Shown here piece by piece: positions 8,451 through 19,158 of a stretch of DNA of 56,668 bases. Under the pieces are notes generated by a model, which did no database searches, was not told the origin of the DNA, and was given only the letters and a program-made list of their open reading frames with translations. The position numbers and the translations under genes are program-made. The stretch covers positions 1-56,668 of the forward strand of contig JAEZXX010000113.1 in assembly GCA_023419535.1 (NCBI GenBank), written 5' to 3'. Every line of letters starts with the position of its first letter. Position 1 is the stretch's first letter. Source of the DNA: Pseudomonadota bacterium (lineage in GTDB: Bacteria; Pseudomonadota; Alphaproteobacteria; Rhizobiales; Rhizobiaceae).

Positions 8451-9460
8451 GCGCCGTCATCGACACGGCGGCCGGCAAGCTCGCCAAGGCGACGCCGGTC
8501 ATCTCGCTGCGCGACCTCGTGGTCGAGTTCCCGACGCGGCGCGGCATTCTGCGGGCCATCGACAAGGTGTCGTTCGATGTCGCCCCGGGCGAGATCCTCG
8601 GCGTCGTCGGCGAGTCCGGCGCGGGCAAGTCGATCACCGGCTCGGCGATCATCGGGCTGATCGACCCGCCGGGGCGCGTGGCGGGCGGCGAGATCCTCCT
8701 CAAGGGCGAGCGGATCGACAATCTGCCCGAGGAGGAGATGCGGCGCCTTCGCGGCAAGCGCATCGGCATGGTCTTCCAGGACCCGCTGACGAGCCTCAAC
8801 CCCCTCTACACCGTCGGCGAGCAGCTGATCGAGACGATCCGTACCCATTTGCCGATGAGCGAGGCGAAGGCGCGCGAGCGGGCCATCGAGCTTCTGGCCG
8901 ACGTCGGCATCCCTGCGCCGAAGCAGCGCGTCGACAGCTACCCGCACCAGTTCTCCGGCGGCATGCGCCAGCGCGTCGTGATCGCGCTCGCGCTCTGCGC
9001 CGAGCCGGAGTTCATCGTGGCCGACGAGCCGACGACGGCGCTCGACGTCTCGCTGCAGGCGCAGATCATCGCCGTCTTCAAGAAGGTCTGCGCGGAGCGC
9101 GGCACGTCCGCGATCCTTATCACGCACGACATGGGCGTGATCGCGGAGGCCGCCGACCGGGTCGCCGTGCTCTACGCCGGCCGCATCGCCGAAGTCGGTC
9201 CGGTGCAGGACATGCTGAAAAGGCCGCTGCATCCCTACACGACCGGTCTGATGGGCTCGATCCCCTCGCTCTCGGGCGAGGACGACCGGCTGCGCCAGAT
9301 TCCAGGTGCGATGCCGCGCTTGAACCGCATCCCGAACGGCTGCGCCTTCCACCCGCGCTGCGAGCACGAGATGCCGGTCTGCTCGGCCAAGCGCCCGGGC
9401 CTCAACCACGTGGGCGCAACGCATGTCGCCTGCTTCCTGCACGGAGACGCGACCCAATGA
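8447..9460 (+). CDS. ABC transporter ATP-binding protein, DppD/OppD type
   Basis: This 337-residue cytoplasmic ATPase powers the peptide-type importer. It has Walker A GESGAGKS (residues 55-62), signature FSGGMRQR, Walker B FIVADEPT and the H-loop ITHD. The C-terminal oligopeptide-transporter extension holds the cysteine pattern GCAFHPRCEHEMPVC, which in related transporters binds an iron-sulfur cluster. The start ATG at 8447 overlaps the permease stop. The next ATPase gene again overlaps by four bases. Confidence 0.92.
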   Translation: MSAVIDTAAGKLAKATPVISLRDLVVEFPTRRGILRAIDKVSFDVAPGEILGVVGESGAGKSITGSAIIGLIDPPGRVAGGEILLKGERIDNLPEEEMRRLRGKRIGMVFQDPLTSLNPLYTVGEQLIETIRTHLPMSEAKARERAIELLADVGIPAPKQRVDSYPHQFSGGMRQRVVIALALCAEPEFIVADEPTTALDVSLQAQIIAVFKKVCAERGTSAILITHDMGVIAEAADRVAVLYAGRIAEVGPVQDMLKRPLHPYTTGLMGSIPSLSGEDDRLRQIPGAMPRLNRIPNGCAFHPRCEHEMPVCSAKRPGLNHVGATHVACFLHGDATQ

Positions 9461-10449
9461 GCGCGCTTCTGAAAGTCGATCACCTCTCGCGCGATTTCGA
9501 CGTCTCGGCGCCCTGGCTGAACCGGGTCATCGAGCGCAAGGGCCGCCAGAGCGTGAAGGCGGTCGACGACGTCACGCTCCACATCGAGAAGGGCAAGACC
9601 TTCGCGCTCGTCGGCGAGTCCGGCTCCGGCAAGTCGACCATCGCCCGCATGGTCGTCGGCCTGATCGAGCCGACGCGCGGGGCCGTCAAGTTCGACGAGG
9701 TCGACATCTGGGACAAGCGCAACGCGAAGAAGCTCGGCGAGCTTCGCCAGCGCTTCCAGATGATCTTCCAGGACCCCTACGCGTCGCTGAACCCGCGCTG
9801 GCGGGTGCGCGACATCGTGGCCGAGCCGCTCAAGACCTACGGCCTCGCGACCAGCCAGAAGGAGATCGACGCCGAGGTCGGGCGGCTGCTGGAGACGGTG
9901 AAGCTCTCGCCCGAGGACGGGCTGAAGTACCCGCACCAGTTTTCCGGCGGCCAGCGCCAGCGCATCTGCATCGCCCGCGCGCTCGCCAACAAGCCCGAGT
10001 TCATCGTCTGCGACGAGCCGACCTCCGCGCTCGACGTCTCGGTGCAGGCGCAGATCCTGAACCTGATGCGCGACCTGCAGGACGAGTTCGGCCTCACCTA
10101 CCTCTTCATCAGCCACAACCTCGCTGTCGTGAACTACATGGCCGACGAGGTGGGCGTCCTCTATCTCGGTCGCCTGTGCGAGATCGCACCCCCCAAGCGC
10201 CTCTTCGAGAACGCGCGCCACCCCTACACGCGCTCGCTGCTCGATTCGGTGCCGGACATGGACATGTCGGGGCGCGAACGCACGCCAGTGAAGGGCGAGA
10301 TCCCGAACCCGATCTCGCCGCCGTCGGGATGCTTCTTTCACCCACGCTGCCCGCACGCCAACGACCGCTGCCGCCGCGAGGCGCCCCTGATGCTGCCGCA
10401 GGACGGGGTCGTCGTCGCGTGCCACGGCGTCGAGGAAGGGCGCATCTGA
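9457..10449 (+). CDS. ABC transporter ATP-binding protein, DppF/OppF type
   Basis: This 330-residue protein is the second ATPase of the importer. It shows Walker A GESGSGKS (residues 53-60), signature FSGGQRQR, Walker B FIVCDEPT, and the C-terminal cysteine cluster GCFFHPRCPHANDRC. It pairs with the DppD-type chain to form the heterodimeric motor. It is the last gene of the five-gene operon; a short imperfect GC hairpin (10470-10487) and a T-rich stretch follow before the TPP riboswitch. Confidence 0.92.
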   Translation: MSALLKVDHLSRDFDVSAPWLNRVIERKGRQSVKAVDDVTLHIEKGKTFALVGESGSGKSTIARMVVGLIEPTRGAVKFDEVDIWDKRNAKKLGELRQRFQMIFQDPYASLNPRWRVRDIVAEPLKTYGLATSQKEIDAEVGRLLETVKLSPEDGLKYPHQFSGGQRQRICIARALANKPEFIVCDEPTSALDVSVQAQILNLMRDLQDEFGLTYLFISHNLAVVNYMADEVGVLYLGRLCEIAPPKRLFENARHPYTRSLLDSVPDMDMSGRERTPVKGEIPNPISPPSGCFFHPRCPHANDRCRREAPLMLPQDGVVVACHGVEEGRI

Positions 10450-10504
10450 GCGCGTGATCCGCGCTTGACGGCGGGCTCCGGTCCGCCCATTCTTTCCTTG
10501 TTTT

Positions 10505-10603
10505 TCCGAGGGGTGCGCTCTCGTCCGAAGGACGAGGGTGCTGAGACGGCACGATGCCGAACCCTTGAACCTGATCCGGGTCATGCCGGCGTAGGAACGG
10601 AAT
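10505..10603 (+). promoter_or_regulatory. TPP (THI-box) riboswitch
   Basis: The plus strand carries the conserved thiamine pyrophosphate riboswitch core: GAGGGGTGC at the 5' side, GGGTGCTGAGACGGC, then ACCCTTGAACCTGATCC and the closing GCCGGCGTAGGAA. The CUGAGA and CCUGAUCCGG parts form the pyrimidine- and pyrophosphate-sensing helices. It lies 83 bases before tenA. A downstream hairpin (GCGCGC at 10606-10611 and 10633-10638, enclosing TCCTT/AAGGA) could be the expression platform. High TPP should lower tenA expression. Confidence 0.95.
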
Positions 10604-10685
10604 TTGCGCGCTTCCCGTCCTTGGCGAAGGATGCGCGCCGTCCCCCTTGCGCCGGTGCGTCCGGCCCAACGAGGGACGAAATCCG

Positions 10686-11327
10686 ATGACGACACGCTTC
10701 ACCGAGACCCTGAGGGACGCCGCGCGGCAGGACTGGGAGGCGACGATCTCCCATCGCTTCGTCGGCGACCTCATCGCCGGCACGATCCAGCCGGACGTCA
10801 TGTCCCGCTACCTCGTTCAGGACCACCGCTTTCTCGACAGCTTCCTGATGCTGCTCGGCGCGGCGCAGGCGAGCGCGGACAATTTCGAGGCGCGCCTGCG
10901 CTTCGCGCGCTTCGGCGGCATGATCGCGGGCGACGAGAACACCTATTTCGAGCGCTCCTTCGAAGCGCTGGGCGTCTCGAAGGCCGAGCGCGAGGACGCA
11001 CCGGACACTGCGCCGACCGCCGGGTTCAAGGCGATCATGCGCGAGGCGGCCGGGACGCGCTCCTACGCCGCTGCGCTCTGCGTCCTGTGCGTCGCCGAAT
11101 GGTCCTACCTGGAATGGGCGCTGAAGGCGGACGGGCGCTACCCGGAGAGCTTCGTCCATGCCGAATGGATCACATTGCACGACAACGACGCGTTCCAGGA
11201 CTTCGTCGCGTTCCTGCGCTCCGAACTCGACCGGGTCGGACCGGCGGAGGAGGGGGCCGCGCGCGATTTCTTCACCCGTGCGGTCAAGCTGGAACGCGCC
11301 TTCTTCGACGCCGCCTACGAGGCCTGA
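10686..11327 (+). CDS. tenA: TenA family thiaminase II / aminopyrimidine salvage enzyme
   Basis: This 213-residue all-helical protein belongs to the TenA/THI-4 family, which hydrolyses degraded thiamin pyrimidines so that the pyrimidine can be reused. The family pattern is clear: FVGDLIAGTIQPDVMSRYLVQDHRFLDSF near the N-terminus and a mid-protein segment CVLCVAEWSYLEWA. That segment contains two Cys and the E-x4-E spacing seen in the TenA_E branch, so whether Cys or Glu is the nucleophile is unclear. The TPP riboswitch directly upstream supports a thiamin role. The start is ATG 10686 after a GAGGGA site. No other thiamin gene adjoins it. Confidence 0.88.
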   Translation: MTTRFTETLRDAARQDWEATISHRFVGDLIAGTIQPDVMSRYLVQDHRFLDSFLMLLGAAQASADNFEARLRFARFGGMIAGDENTYFERSFEALGVSKAEREDAPDTAPTAGFKAIMREAAGTRSYAAALCVLCVAEWSYLEWALKADGRYPESFVHAEWITLHDNDAFQDFVAFLRSELDRVGPAEEGAARDFFTRAVKLERAFFDAAYEA

Positions 11328-11395
11328 ATCAAGACCGTTTGCCCGCCCCCGCCCGAAGGGAGTAAGCGAGGTCGGGGGCGAGCAGCGAGGGTGTC

Positions 11396-13222
11396 ATGGC
11401 GGTCGAAGGCGGCGACGGGGTCGGGCTCGTCCAGGTGGTGGCGCTTCTGGCGGCGGGCGTCGTCGCGGTGCCGATCTTCAAGCGGCTCGGGCTCGGACCC
11501 GTCCTCGGCTACTTCACCGCCGGTCTGATCATCGGGCCCTTCGGCCTCGGCCTCTTCGCCGAGCCGGAGGGCGTGCTGCACTTCGCCGAGTTCGGCGTCA
11601 TCATGCTGCTCTTCATCATCGGGCTGGAGATGGAGCCGGCCCGACTCTGGGCGCTGCGCCGGCAGATCTTCGGGCTGGGGCTGGCGCAGGTCGCCGCCTG
11701 CGGCCTCCTTCTGACGCTCGCCGGAATGCTCTTCGGTCTCACGCCGGCCGTCGCCTTCGTGGCCGGGCTCGGCTTCGTCCTCTCCTCCACCGCCGTCGTC
11801 ATGCAGATGCTGGAGGACGAGGGACTGCTCGGCACGCCGGAGGGCCAGAAGGGCGTCTCGATCCTGCTGCTCGAGGACCTCGCCATCGTGCCGCTGCTCG
11901 CCATCGTCGCCTTCATCGGCCCGCGCGAGACGGGCAACGGCGCGCCCCTCTGGCAGGAGCTGGCCCTGGCCGGTGGCGCGCTCCTCGCGCTGGTGCTGGC
12001 GGGCCGCTACCTCCTCAACCCGATGTTCGCGATCCTCGCCCGCGCCCGGGCCCGCGAGGTGATGACGGCCGCCGCGCTCCTCGTCGTCCTCGGCGCGGCG
12101 CTCCTGATGGACATGGGCGGACTCTCCATGGCGATGGGGGCGTTCCTCGCCGGCGTGTTCCTGTCCGAATCGACCTTCAAGCATCAGCTCGAAACCGACA
12201 TCGAGCCCTTCCGCGGCATCCTCCTAGGGCTGTTCTTCCTGGCGGTCGGCATGTCGCTGGACCTCGCCGTCATCGCGCGCGAGTGGCCGACGATCCTCCT
12301 CTTCGTGGTGCTCTTCATCGCCGTGAAGGCGATCGGGATCTACGCCGTCGCGCGTCTGTTCGGCTCGGCCAATCGCTCGGCCATCGCGCGCGTGGCGCAT
12401 TTCGCGCAGGGCGGCGAGTTCGCCTTCGTGCTCTATTCGGCGGCGGTGGCGAGCGGCATCTTCGACGGGCCGACCAACGCGGTCTTCACCGCCACCGTCA
12501 TCATCTCCATGGCGCTGACGCCGCTCTGGTCGATCGCGCTGGCGCGTTTCATGCCCGCCGAAGAGGTGTCGCTCGACGGCGTCGACGAGGCGTCCGAGCT
12601 GGAGGGCCGCGTCCTCATCATCGGCTTCGGCCGCTTCGCGCAGGTCGCCGCCCAGTCGCTGCTGGCGCGCGGCATCGACATCTCCATCATCGAGAACGAC
12701 GTGGAGATGATCGAGGCGGCCGCGCGCTTCGGCTTCAAGGTCTATTACGGCGACGGCACGCGCCTCGACACGCTGCACGCCTCGGGCGCCGGACGCGCCG
12801 AGGCCGTTCTGGTCTGCGTCGACCGGCAGGACGCGGCCGACCGGATCGTCGAACTCCTGGAGGCCGAGTTCCCGCACGCCAAGGTCTTCGCGCGGGCCTT
12901 CGACCGCGGTCACTCGCTCAAGCTCGTGAAGGCCGGCGTCGACTATCAGATCCGCGAGACCTTCGAGTCCGCGATGGTCTTCGGGGCGGAGACGCTGCGC
13001 CGGCTCGGCACGCCGGAGGAGGTGATCGAGGAGATCGTCGAGGACGTCCGCAGACGCGACGCCGAGCGCTTCGACCTCCAGCTCGCCTCCGACATCTATG
13101 CGGGGACGGATCTGATGCGCGGCAATGCGCCGGTGCCTGCCCCGCTCACCAAGCCGAGGCGCGCCGGGCGCGTCGTCTCGGACGGCGCGCCCGCCTCGGG
13201 CGACGGCGTCCCTGTCGCCTGA
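11396..13222 (+). CDS. CPA2 family cation:proton antiporter with RCK/TrkA-N domain (KefB/YbaL-like)
   Basis: This 608-residue inner-membrane protein has about 12 predicted helices of the Na+/H+ exchanger fold in residues 10-395, including GLGFVLSSTAVVMQML. A cytoplasmic TrkA-N/RCK Rossmann domain (residues ~402-520, VLIIGFGRFAQ nucleotide-binding motif) follows, then a ~60-residue tail. Relatives exchange K+ (or Na+) for protons and some are gated by glutathione adducts or nucleotides. Whether this one needs a KefF/KefG partner is unknown; none is adjacent. The start ATG at 11396 follows GAGGG. The gene is convergent with the glycerate kinase gene, with only six bases between the stops. Confidence 0.88.
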   Translation: MAVEGGDGVGLVQVVALLAAGVVAVPIFKRLGLGPVLGYFTAGLIIGPFGLGLFAEPEGVLHFAEFGVIMLLFIIGLEMEPARLWALRRQIFGLGLAQVAACGLLLTLAGMLFGLTPAVAFVAGLGFVLSSTAVVMQMLEDEGLLGTPEGQKGVSILLLEDLAIVPLLAIVAFIGPRETGNGAPLWQELALAGGALLALVLAGRYLLNPMFAILARARAREVMTAAALLVVLGAALLMDMGGLSMAMGAFLAGVFLSESTFKHQLETDIEPFRGILLGLFFLAVGMSLDLAVIAREWPTILLFVVLFIAVKAIGIYAVARLFGSANRSAIARVAHFAQGGEFAFVLYSAAVASGIFDGPTNAVFTATVIISMALTPLWSIALARFMPAEEVSLDGVDEASELEGRVLIIGFGRFAQVAAQSLLARGIDISIIENDVEMIEAAARFGFKVYYGDGTRLDTLHASGAGRAEAVLVCVDRQDAADRIVELLEAEFPHAKVFARAFDRGHSLKLVKAGVDYQIRETFESAMVFGAETLRRLGTPEEVIEEIVEDVRRRDAERFDLQLASDIYAGTDLMRGNAPVPAPLTKPRRAGRVVSDGAPASGDGVPVA

Positions 13223-13228
13223 GGGCGG

Positions 13229-14500
13229 TCAGAGCACGAGGATCGCCCGCAGATCGTTGACGTTGGTTAGGGTCGGCCCCGTCGTCACGAGGTCGCCGAT
13301 GGCTGAGAACAGCGAGTAGCTGTCGTGCCCGTGAAGGCTGGCCGCCGGGTCCAGGCCCGCGGCGCGCGCCCGTTCCAGCGTGTCGGGTGCCACGATCGCC
13401 CCCGCGGCGTCCTGCGTGCCGTCGATCCCGTCCGTGTCCCCCGCGATGGCGAAGATGCCGGGCGCGCCGGCCAACGCGTTGGCGAGCGCCAGCAGGTACT
13501 CCGTGTTGCGTCCGCCGCGGCCGGGCTTTTCGCGCCCGATCGATACGGTCGTCTCGCCGCCGGACAGGAGGATCGCGGGGGCGGGCAGGGGATGGCCGTG
13601 CGCGCGGACCGAACGCGCGATGCCGGCCATGACGATGCCGGCCTCCCGGGCCTCGCCCTCGATCGCGTCGCCGAGGAGGAGCGGCGTAACGCCCGCCTCG
13701 CGCGCGGTCCGGGCGGCCGCCTCCAGCGCCATCTGCGGCGTCGCGATCAGCCGGACGTCGGCCTCGAAGGGCGGCCGGGGCTGCGGCGCCCGCGCGAGGA
13801 GCCGGCGCGCCGGCTCCGGCAGCTCGGGCCCGAGCCGCTCGATCATCGCCGAAAGATCAGCGCCCGCGTCCGGGTCGAACACCGTCGGACCGGAGGCGAT
13901 GGCGCGCGGGTCGTCGCCCGGAACGTCCGAGATCGCGAGGGTCACGACCCGCGCCGGACGGGCGGCCTCGGCGAGGAGTCCGCCCTTGATGCGCGACAGG
14001 CGGCGCCGGACCCGGTTCATCTCGTTGATCGAGGCGCCGGAGGCGAGGAGCAGCCGGTTGACCGTCTTCTTCTCCTCCAGCGTGAGACCCGTCGCGGGAA
14101 GCGTCATCAGCGCCGAGCCGCCACCGGAGATGAGCGCCAGCACGAGATCGTCGGCCGTCAGCCCTTGGACCGCGTCGAGGATGCGCCGGGCCGCCCGTTC
14201 GCTCGCCTCGTCCGGAACCGGGTGCGAGGCTTCCAGCACCTCGATCCGGCGCGTGGGAACGCCGTGGCCGTATCGGGTGACGACCACCCCGTCCAGCGGA
14301 ACGTCCGGCCACGCGTCCTCCAGTGCGGCCGCCATGAGCGCGGCGGACTTGCCGGCGCCGACGACGATGCAGCGCCCCTTCGGCCGCTCCGGCAGATGGG
14401 CGGCGAGCACCCGTCGCGGATCGGCGCTGGCGATTGCCGCCTCGAAGACCGAGCGCAGGAACGCCTTCGGATCGGCGATGGGGCTGGATGGCGGCGTCAT
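13229..14500 (-). CDS. ttuD: Glycerate 2-kinase / hydroxypyruvate reductase family (DUF4147-MOFRL)
   Basis: This 423-residue cytoplasmic protein has the N-terminal DUF4147 domain (CIVVGAGKSAALMA; ISGGGSALM) and the C-terminal MOFRL domain (LLSGGETTVSIG ... GGRNTEYLLAL ... AGDTDGIDGTQDAAGA). These are the hallmarks of D-glycerate 2-kinase, long annotated as TtuD hydroxypyruvate reductase. It phosphorylates glycerate to 2-phosphoglycerate for lower glycolysis. The start is ATG at 14500, after a GGGAGGA site, and overlaps the acyltransferase stop by four bases, so it is the second gene of that small operon. The kinase role is the better-supported one for this fold. Confidence 0.88.
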   Translation of the reverse strand: MTPPSSPIADPKAFLRSVFEAAIASADPRRVLAAHLPERPKGRCIVVGAGKSAALMAAALEDAWPDVPLDGVVVTRYGHGVPTRRIEVLEASHPVPDEASERAARRILDAVQGLTADDLVLALISGGGSALMTLPATGLTLEEKKTVNRLLLASGASINEMNRVRRRLSRIKGGLLAEAARPARVVTLAISDVPGDDPRAIASGPTVFDPDAGADLSAMIERLGPELPEPARRLLARAPQPRPPFEADVRLIATPQMALEAAARTAREAGVTPLLLGDAIEGEAREAGIVMAGIARSVRAHGHPLPAPAILLSGGETTVSIGREKPGRGGRNTEYLLALANALAGAPGIFAIAGDTDGIDGTQDAAGAIVAPDTLERARAAGLDPAASLHGHDSYSLFSAIGDLVTTGPTLTNVNDLRAILVL

Positions 14501-15669
14501 GTCGTTCCTCCCGTCGGTCCCTCTGTGACACCGCCGGAGGGCCATCGTCCAGGGCGCGGCCCGGGATCGAGCGGGGCGGCGAGGATCGGCGGGGCGGCGG
14601 CATCGGCGCGCGGTCTCCTGGCGGCCCCGGCCATCCGCCGCCCGAGGGGCCCTTCGACGAAGCGGAAGGACAGAAGCGCCATGACGACGGTGGCGGCGAT
14701 GGGGACGAGGCAGAACAGGTAGAAGCCGACGACCTCCATCGGAGCCACGACGCGCTGCCAGAGGAAGGAGAGGAACACGATCTCGGGGATCGAATGCAGG
14801 ATGTAGATGCCGAAGGAGACGCGGGTCAGCGGCATCAGCGGCGCAAGTCCGACGGTCGATTCGGGCCGGGCCGTCTCGGACAGCCCGATCAGGAGGATCG
14901 CGGCGAAGAGAAGCGCGAGGGTCATGAGGATCGGACCGTCGAGGGCCATCGAGCCGAGGGCGAGAAGCAGCGTGACGAGGCCCGGTCCGTGGGAGCGCAC
15001 GGGCAGGACGCGCCGCTCCACGAGCTTCGCCGCGACGGCGCCCGCCAGGAAGTCGGCGAAGGCGCGATAGGCTCCGAACGTGTCGGCGCGGGACCAGTGA
15101 ACGCTCCCCAGGGCGCCGGCCTGCGACATCGTCTCCAAAGCGACCAGCCACGCGACGAGAAGGATCGACAATCCCGCTACTCCCGTGCGCCTGGAGGTCA
15201 GCACGATCACGGGAAAGAGGATGTAGCAGAAGAACTCCGCGCTGACCGACCAGGACGGATAGTTGAAGCCGAGCGTCTCGGTCGTCCCCCAGGCGTGGAG
15301 GGCCAGAAGGTGGAAGGGCAGGTCGCCGAACGTCCAGCGGGTCGGATGGTAGAGCGTGACGAGGCCGTTCGCCCCGGCCGCCCCGATGGCGACGAAGACC
15401 AGGAGAGTCAGCAGATGCAGGGGATAGAGCCGCGCGAAACGGCGCCGGAGGTAACGCAAATAGCCGGGTATGCCGTCGATCTGGTCGGCGCAGCGCGTCA
15501 TGATCAGGAAGCCCGACAGCATGAAGAACATGTCGAGCAGCGAGAGAAAACGTTGGGATAGGCCCAGCAGCGCCTCGACGTCATCGCGCGGGGCGAAGAA
15601 GCCGTAATGATAGACCATCACCAGTATGGCGGCCGCGAACCGCCAGCAGTCGAAGATCCGAAAGTACAT
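14497..15669 (-). CDS. Acyltransferase family 3 membrane protein
   Basis: This integral membrane protein of about 390 residues belongs to acyltransferase family 3 (the OafA/NodX/ExoZ group), which O-acylates cell-surface sugars. The typical first segment FRIFDCWRFAAAILVMVYHY is followed by FFMLSGFLIM and by about ten hydrophobic helices, one ending in PSWSVSAEFFCY. The open frame extends upstream to 15744, which would give 415 residues. I prefer the ATG at 15669 because GAGG precedes it and the family usually starts just before FRIFD. The C-terminus is an Ala/Pro/Arg-rich tail. It is separated from dnaK upstream by a terminator and overlaps the glycerate kinase gene downstream. Confidence 0.85.
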   Translation of the reverse strand: MYFRIFDCWRFAAAILVMVYHYGFFAPRDDVEALLGLSQRFLSLLDMFFMLSGFLIMTRCADQIDGIPGYLRYLRRRFARLYPLHLLTLLVFVAIGAAGANGLVTLYHPTRWTFGDLPFHLLALHAWGTTETLGFNYPSWSVSAEFFCYILFPVIVLTSRRTGVAGLSILLVAWLVALETMSQAGALGSVHWSRADTFGAYRAFADFLAGAVAAKLVERRVLPVRSHGPGLVTLLLALGSMALDGPILMTLALLFAAILLIGLSETARPESTVGLAPLMPLTRVSFGIYILHSIPEIVFLSFLWQRVVAPMEVVGFYLFCLVPIAATVVMALLSFRFVEGPLGRRMAGAARRPRADAAAPPILAAPLDPGPRPGRWPSGGVTEGPTGGTT

Positions 15670-15799
15670 CGCGCCTCGGCCGCCCCGCCGATCCGGAACC
15701 CGGATCGGTTGCCGACTATACATCGGAACGGGCTCGACCGTCATCGGCGGCGCGGGACAAGTTCGACGCGAGGATGAACGGAATGCTGCCGAAAACGAA

Positions 15800-15830
15800 A
15801 AGGCCCCGGCGGAGATTCCGCCGGGGCCTT
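15800..15830 (-). terminator. Intrinsic terminator of dnaK
   Basis: A perfect 13-bp stem (15800-15812 with 15818-15830) with a five-base loop lies 22 bases after the dnaK stop. Read on the minus strand it is followed by a T-rich run (TTTTCGTTTTC). It should separate dnaK from the acyltransferase gene. Confidence 0.85.
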
Positions 15831-15852
15831 CTTGACGTCTATCAGACGGCGG

Positions 15853-17781
<1,929 letters not shown>

Positions 17782-17916
17782 GTCGGAACTCTCCTTCTTC
17801 GATAGCGACCCGCCGGGACCCTCCTGTCGAGGCGTTCCGATGGGCGGGCCCAAAAGCGGTTATCCAGCGGCCGGTCTCTGTCTTCCGCCTGGAAGCGCGG
17901 CCCGGTCGGCTGGCGG

Positions 17917-17947
17917 CTATATATGAATGGCGATTTGGGCGCGCAAG
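17917..17947 (-). promoter_or_regulatory. Candidate RpoH (sigma-32) promoter of dnaK
   Basis: On the minus strand CTTG (17944-17947) is separated by 18 bases from CATATATAG (17917-17925). This is close to the alphaproteobacterial heat-shock consensus CTTG-N17-CYTATNT, with one mismatch at the Y position. It lies about 136 bases upstream of the dnaK start codon, leaving a long leader. No other gene occupies 17782-17916. Confidence 0.5.
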
Positions 17948-18020
17948 TCGCGCCCGGCAGGCCCTCGGGGCCTGGCCGGGACGGAATGCTGCCCGGCTAC
18001 GAAGCCCGCCGGGCGGGCGG

Positions 18021-18048
18021 GGAACTGCGGGTCGCAGGCATCGCTTAC
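18021..18048 (+). promoter_or_regulatory. Candidate EcfG-type general stress promoter
   Basis: GGAAC (18021-18025) is followed after 16 bases by CGCTTAC (18042-18048). The alphaproteobacterial general stress sigma factor EcfG uses GGAAC-N16/17-cGTT, so the -35 is exact and the -10 has one difference. The spacing to the small membrane-protein gene at 18096 is right for a start just downstream. This is an inference from one imperfect match. Confidence 0.3.
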
Positions 18049-18095
18049 CTCTTCGATCCGCGGCAGGCGGAGTCCTGCGAGGGAGTAGCGCAGCC

Positions 18096-18170
18096 ATGCA
18101 CAGCGTCATCGCCATCATCGGAGTGATCGTCGTCGTCCTGTTCGTCCTCTCCTTCCTCGGTCTCGCCTGA
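18096..18170 (+). CDS. Small single-pass membrane protein (24 residues)
   Basis: This short reading frame encodes a 24-residue peptide that begins MHSVIAIIGVIVVV and is almost entirely one hydrophobic helix. A GAGGGAG site lies ten bases before the ATG. It is 115 bases upstream of the stress/envelope operon and on the same strand. Comparable tiny hydrophobic proteins are common near stress genes in Hyphomicrobiales, but I cannot name a family. The ribosome binding site, the hydrophobic pattern and the clean stop support it being real; the function is unknown. Confidence 0.6.
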   Translation: MHSVIAIIGVIVVVLFVLSFLGLA

Positions 18171-18285
18171 ACCGTACCTCGACGGGACGCCGGCGCGCCC
18201 GTGCGACCGGCGGCCCGATCGACCCTTTCATCCGCCGTCGACGATCGCCTTCGGGCGTCAGCCGCGCTGTCAAAGGAGCAGACCG

Positions 18286-19158
18286 ATGGTCTCAGACTAC
18301 AATCCGCCCCGTCCGCCGGACGAGGGCGCTTCCGACGCCGGACGCGTCCGGGACGCCGCCGCCCGGGAAGCCGGATCGGCCCGAGAGGAGGCCGGTCGCT
18401 TCGGCGAGCAGGTCAGGGAGGGCGCCGCTCATCTCGGATCGAACGCCAAGGAAAAGGTCTACGAGAAGGCGGAGGCCGGCAAGAGCTTCGCCGCCGGCAG
18501 CCTCGACGACTTCACCGCGGCGATCCGCAAGGCCTCGGACGAGCTCGGTGAGCGGGACCAGTCGATGGCCGCCAATCTCGTGCGCGAGGCGGCCTCGGGT
18601 CTGGAGCAGGTGTCGGGCGCGATCCAGGGCAAGAGCGTCCAGGAACTGACACGCTCGGTCGCCGGCTTCGCGCGGCGCCAGCCCGCGGCCTTCCTGATCG
18701 GCGCGGCGCTTGCGGGCGTGGCCCTCGGCCGGTTCGCCAAGGCGTCCTCCGATCACGACGAGCACCGCTTCGACCACGGCGGCCGCTCGGGGCAGGGCGG
18801 CGCCTACCGCGGCGCCTATCGCGACGAAGCTCGAGACCGATCGGCCTACGACGGGGCCGCCGGCTCCGACCGGGGCGCGGCCTCGGGCAGCTCCGGATCG
18901 CCTTCGACGGGGAGCCGCTTCCCGTCCGCAAGCGGTTCGTCCGCGTCGTCCGGCACGGGCGCGTCCTTCGGAGCCGCCGGGTCGGCTTCGGGTTCGTCCG
19001 CGTCGTCCGGCGGCACGGCCGGTCCCGGCGCGGCGGGCACCACCTATCGTTCCGCCGCATCGAGCGCCGGCCTTGCGGGCGTGACGGCAGACATTACGCC
19101 GGTCCGCCCCGGCGCGGTATCCGAACCCGGCACGAAGGAAGGCGACCATGACCGTTGA
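18286..19158 (+). CDS. Nutrient deprivation-induced protein-like, membrane-anchored low-complexity protein
   Basis: This 290-residue protein resembles rhizobial nutrient deprivation-induced proteins and the DUF883 (ElaB/YqjD) group. The N-terminal ~120 residues are charged and Ala-rich, probably helical or coiled coil. A membrane-associated segment follows near residues 128-147 (RQPAAFLIGAALAGVALGRF). The C-terminal ~130 residues are disordered and rich in Gly/Ser/Ala, with repeated SGSSASSG units. The ATG follows an AAGGAG site. The last 11 bases overlap the holin-X-like gene. A role in stationary or starvation stress is inferred from relatives; the mechanism is unknown. Confidence 0.65.
   Translation: MVSDYNPPRPPDEGASDAGRVRDAAAREAGSAREEAGRFGEQVREGAAHLGSNAKEKVYEKAEAGKSFAAGSLDDFTAAIRKASDELGERDQSMAANLVREAASGLEQVSGAIQGKSVQELTRSVAGFARRQPAAFLIGAALAGVALGRFAKASSDHDEHRFDHGGRSGQGGAYRGAYRDEARDRSAYDGAAGSDRGAASGSSGSPSTGSRFPSASGSSASSGTGASFGAAGSASGSSASSGGTAGPGAAGTTYRSAASSAGLAGVTADITPVRPGAVSEPGTKEGDHDR
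18934..19011 (+). repeat. 21-bp direct repeat inside the low-complexity tail
   Basis: The same 21 bases, starting GGTTCGTCCGCG, occur at 18934-18954 and 18991-19011, 57 bases apart and in the same reading frame. Both encode GSSASSG-type sequence. The repeat is a likely site of slippage or in-frame length change of the disordered tail. Confidence 0.7.

Noticed and set aside
17923..18126. 67-residue plus-strand frame upstream of the small membrane protein
   Set aside because: No ribosome binding site or family pattern; it overlaps the dnaK promoter region and the 24-residue frame.
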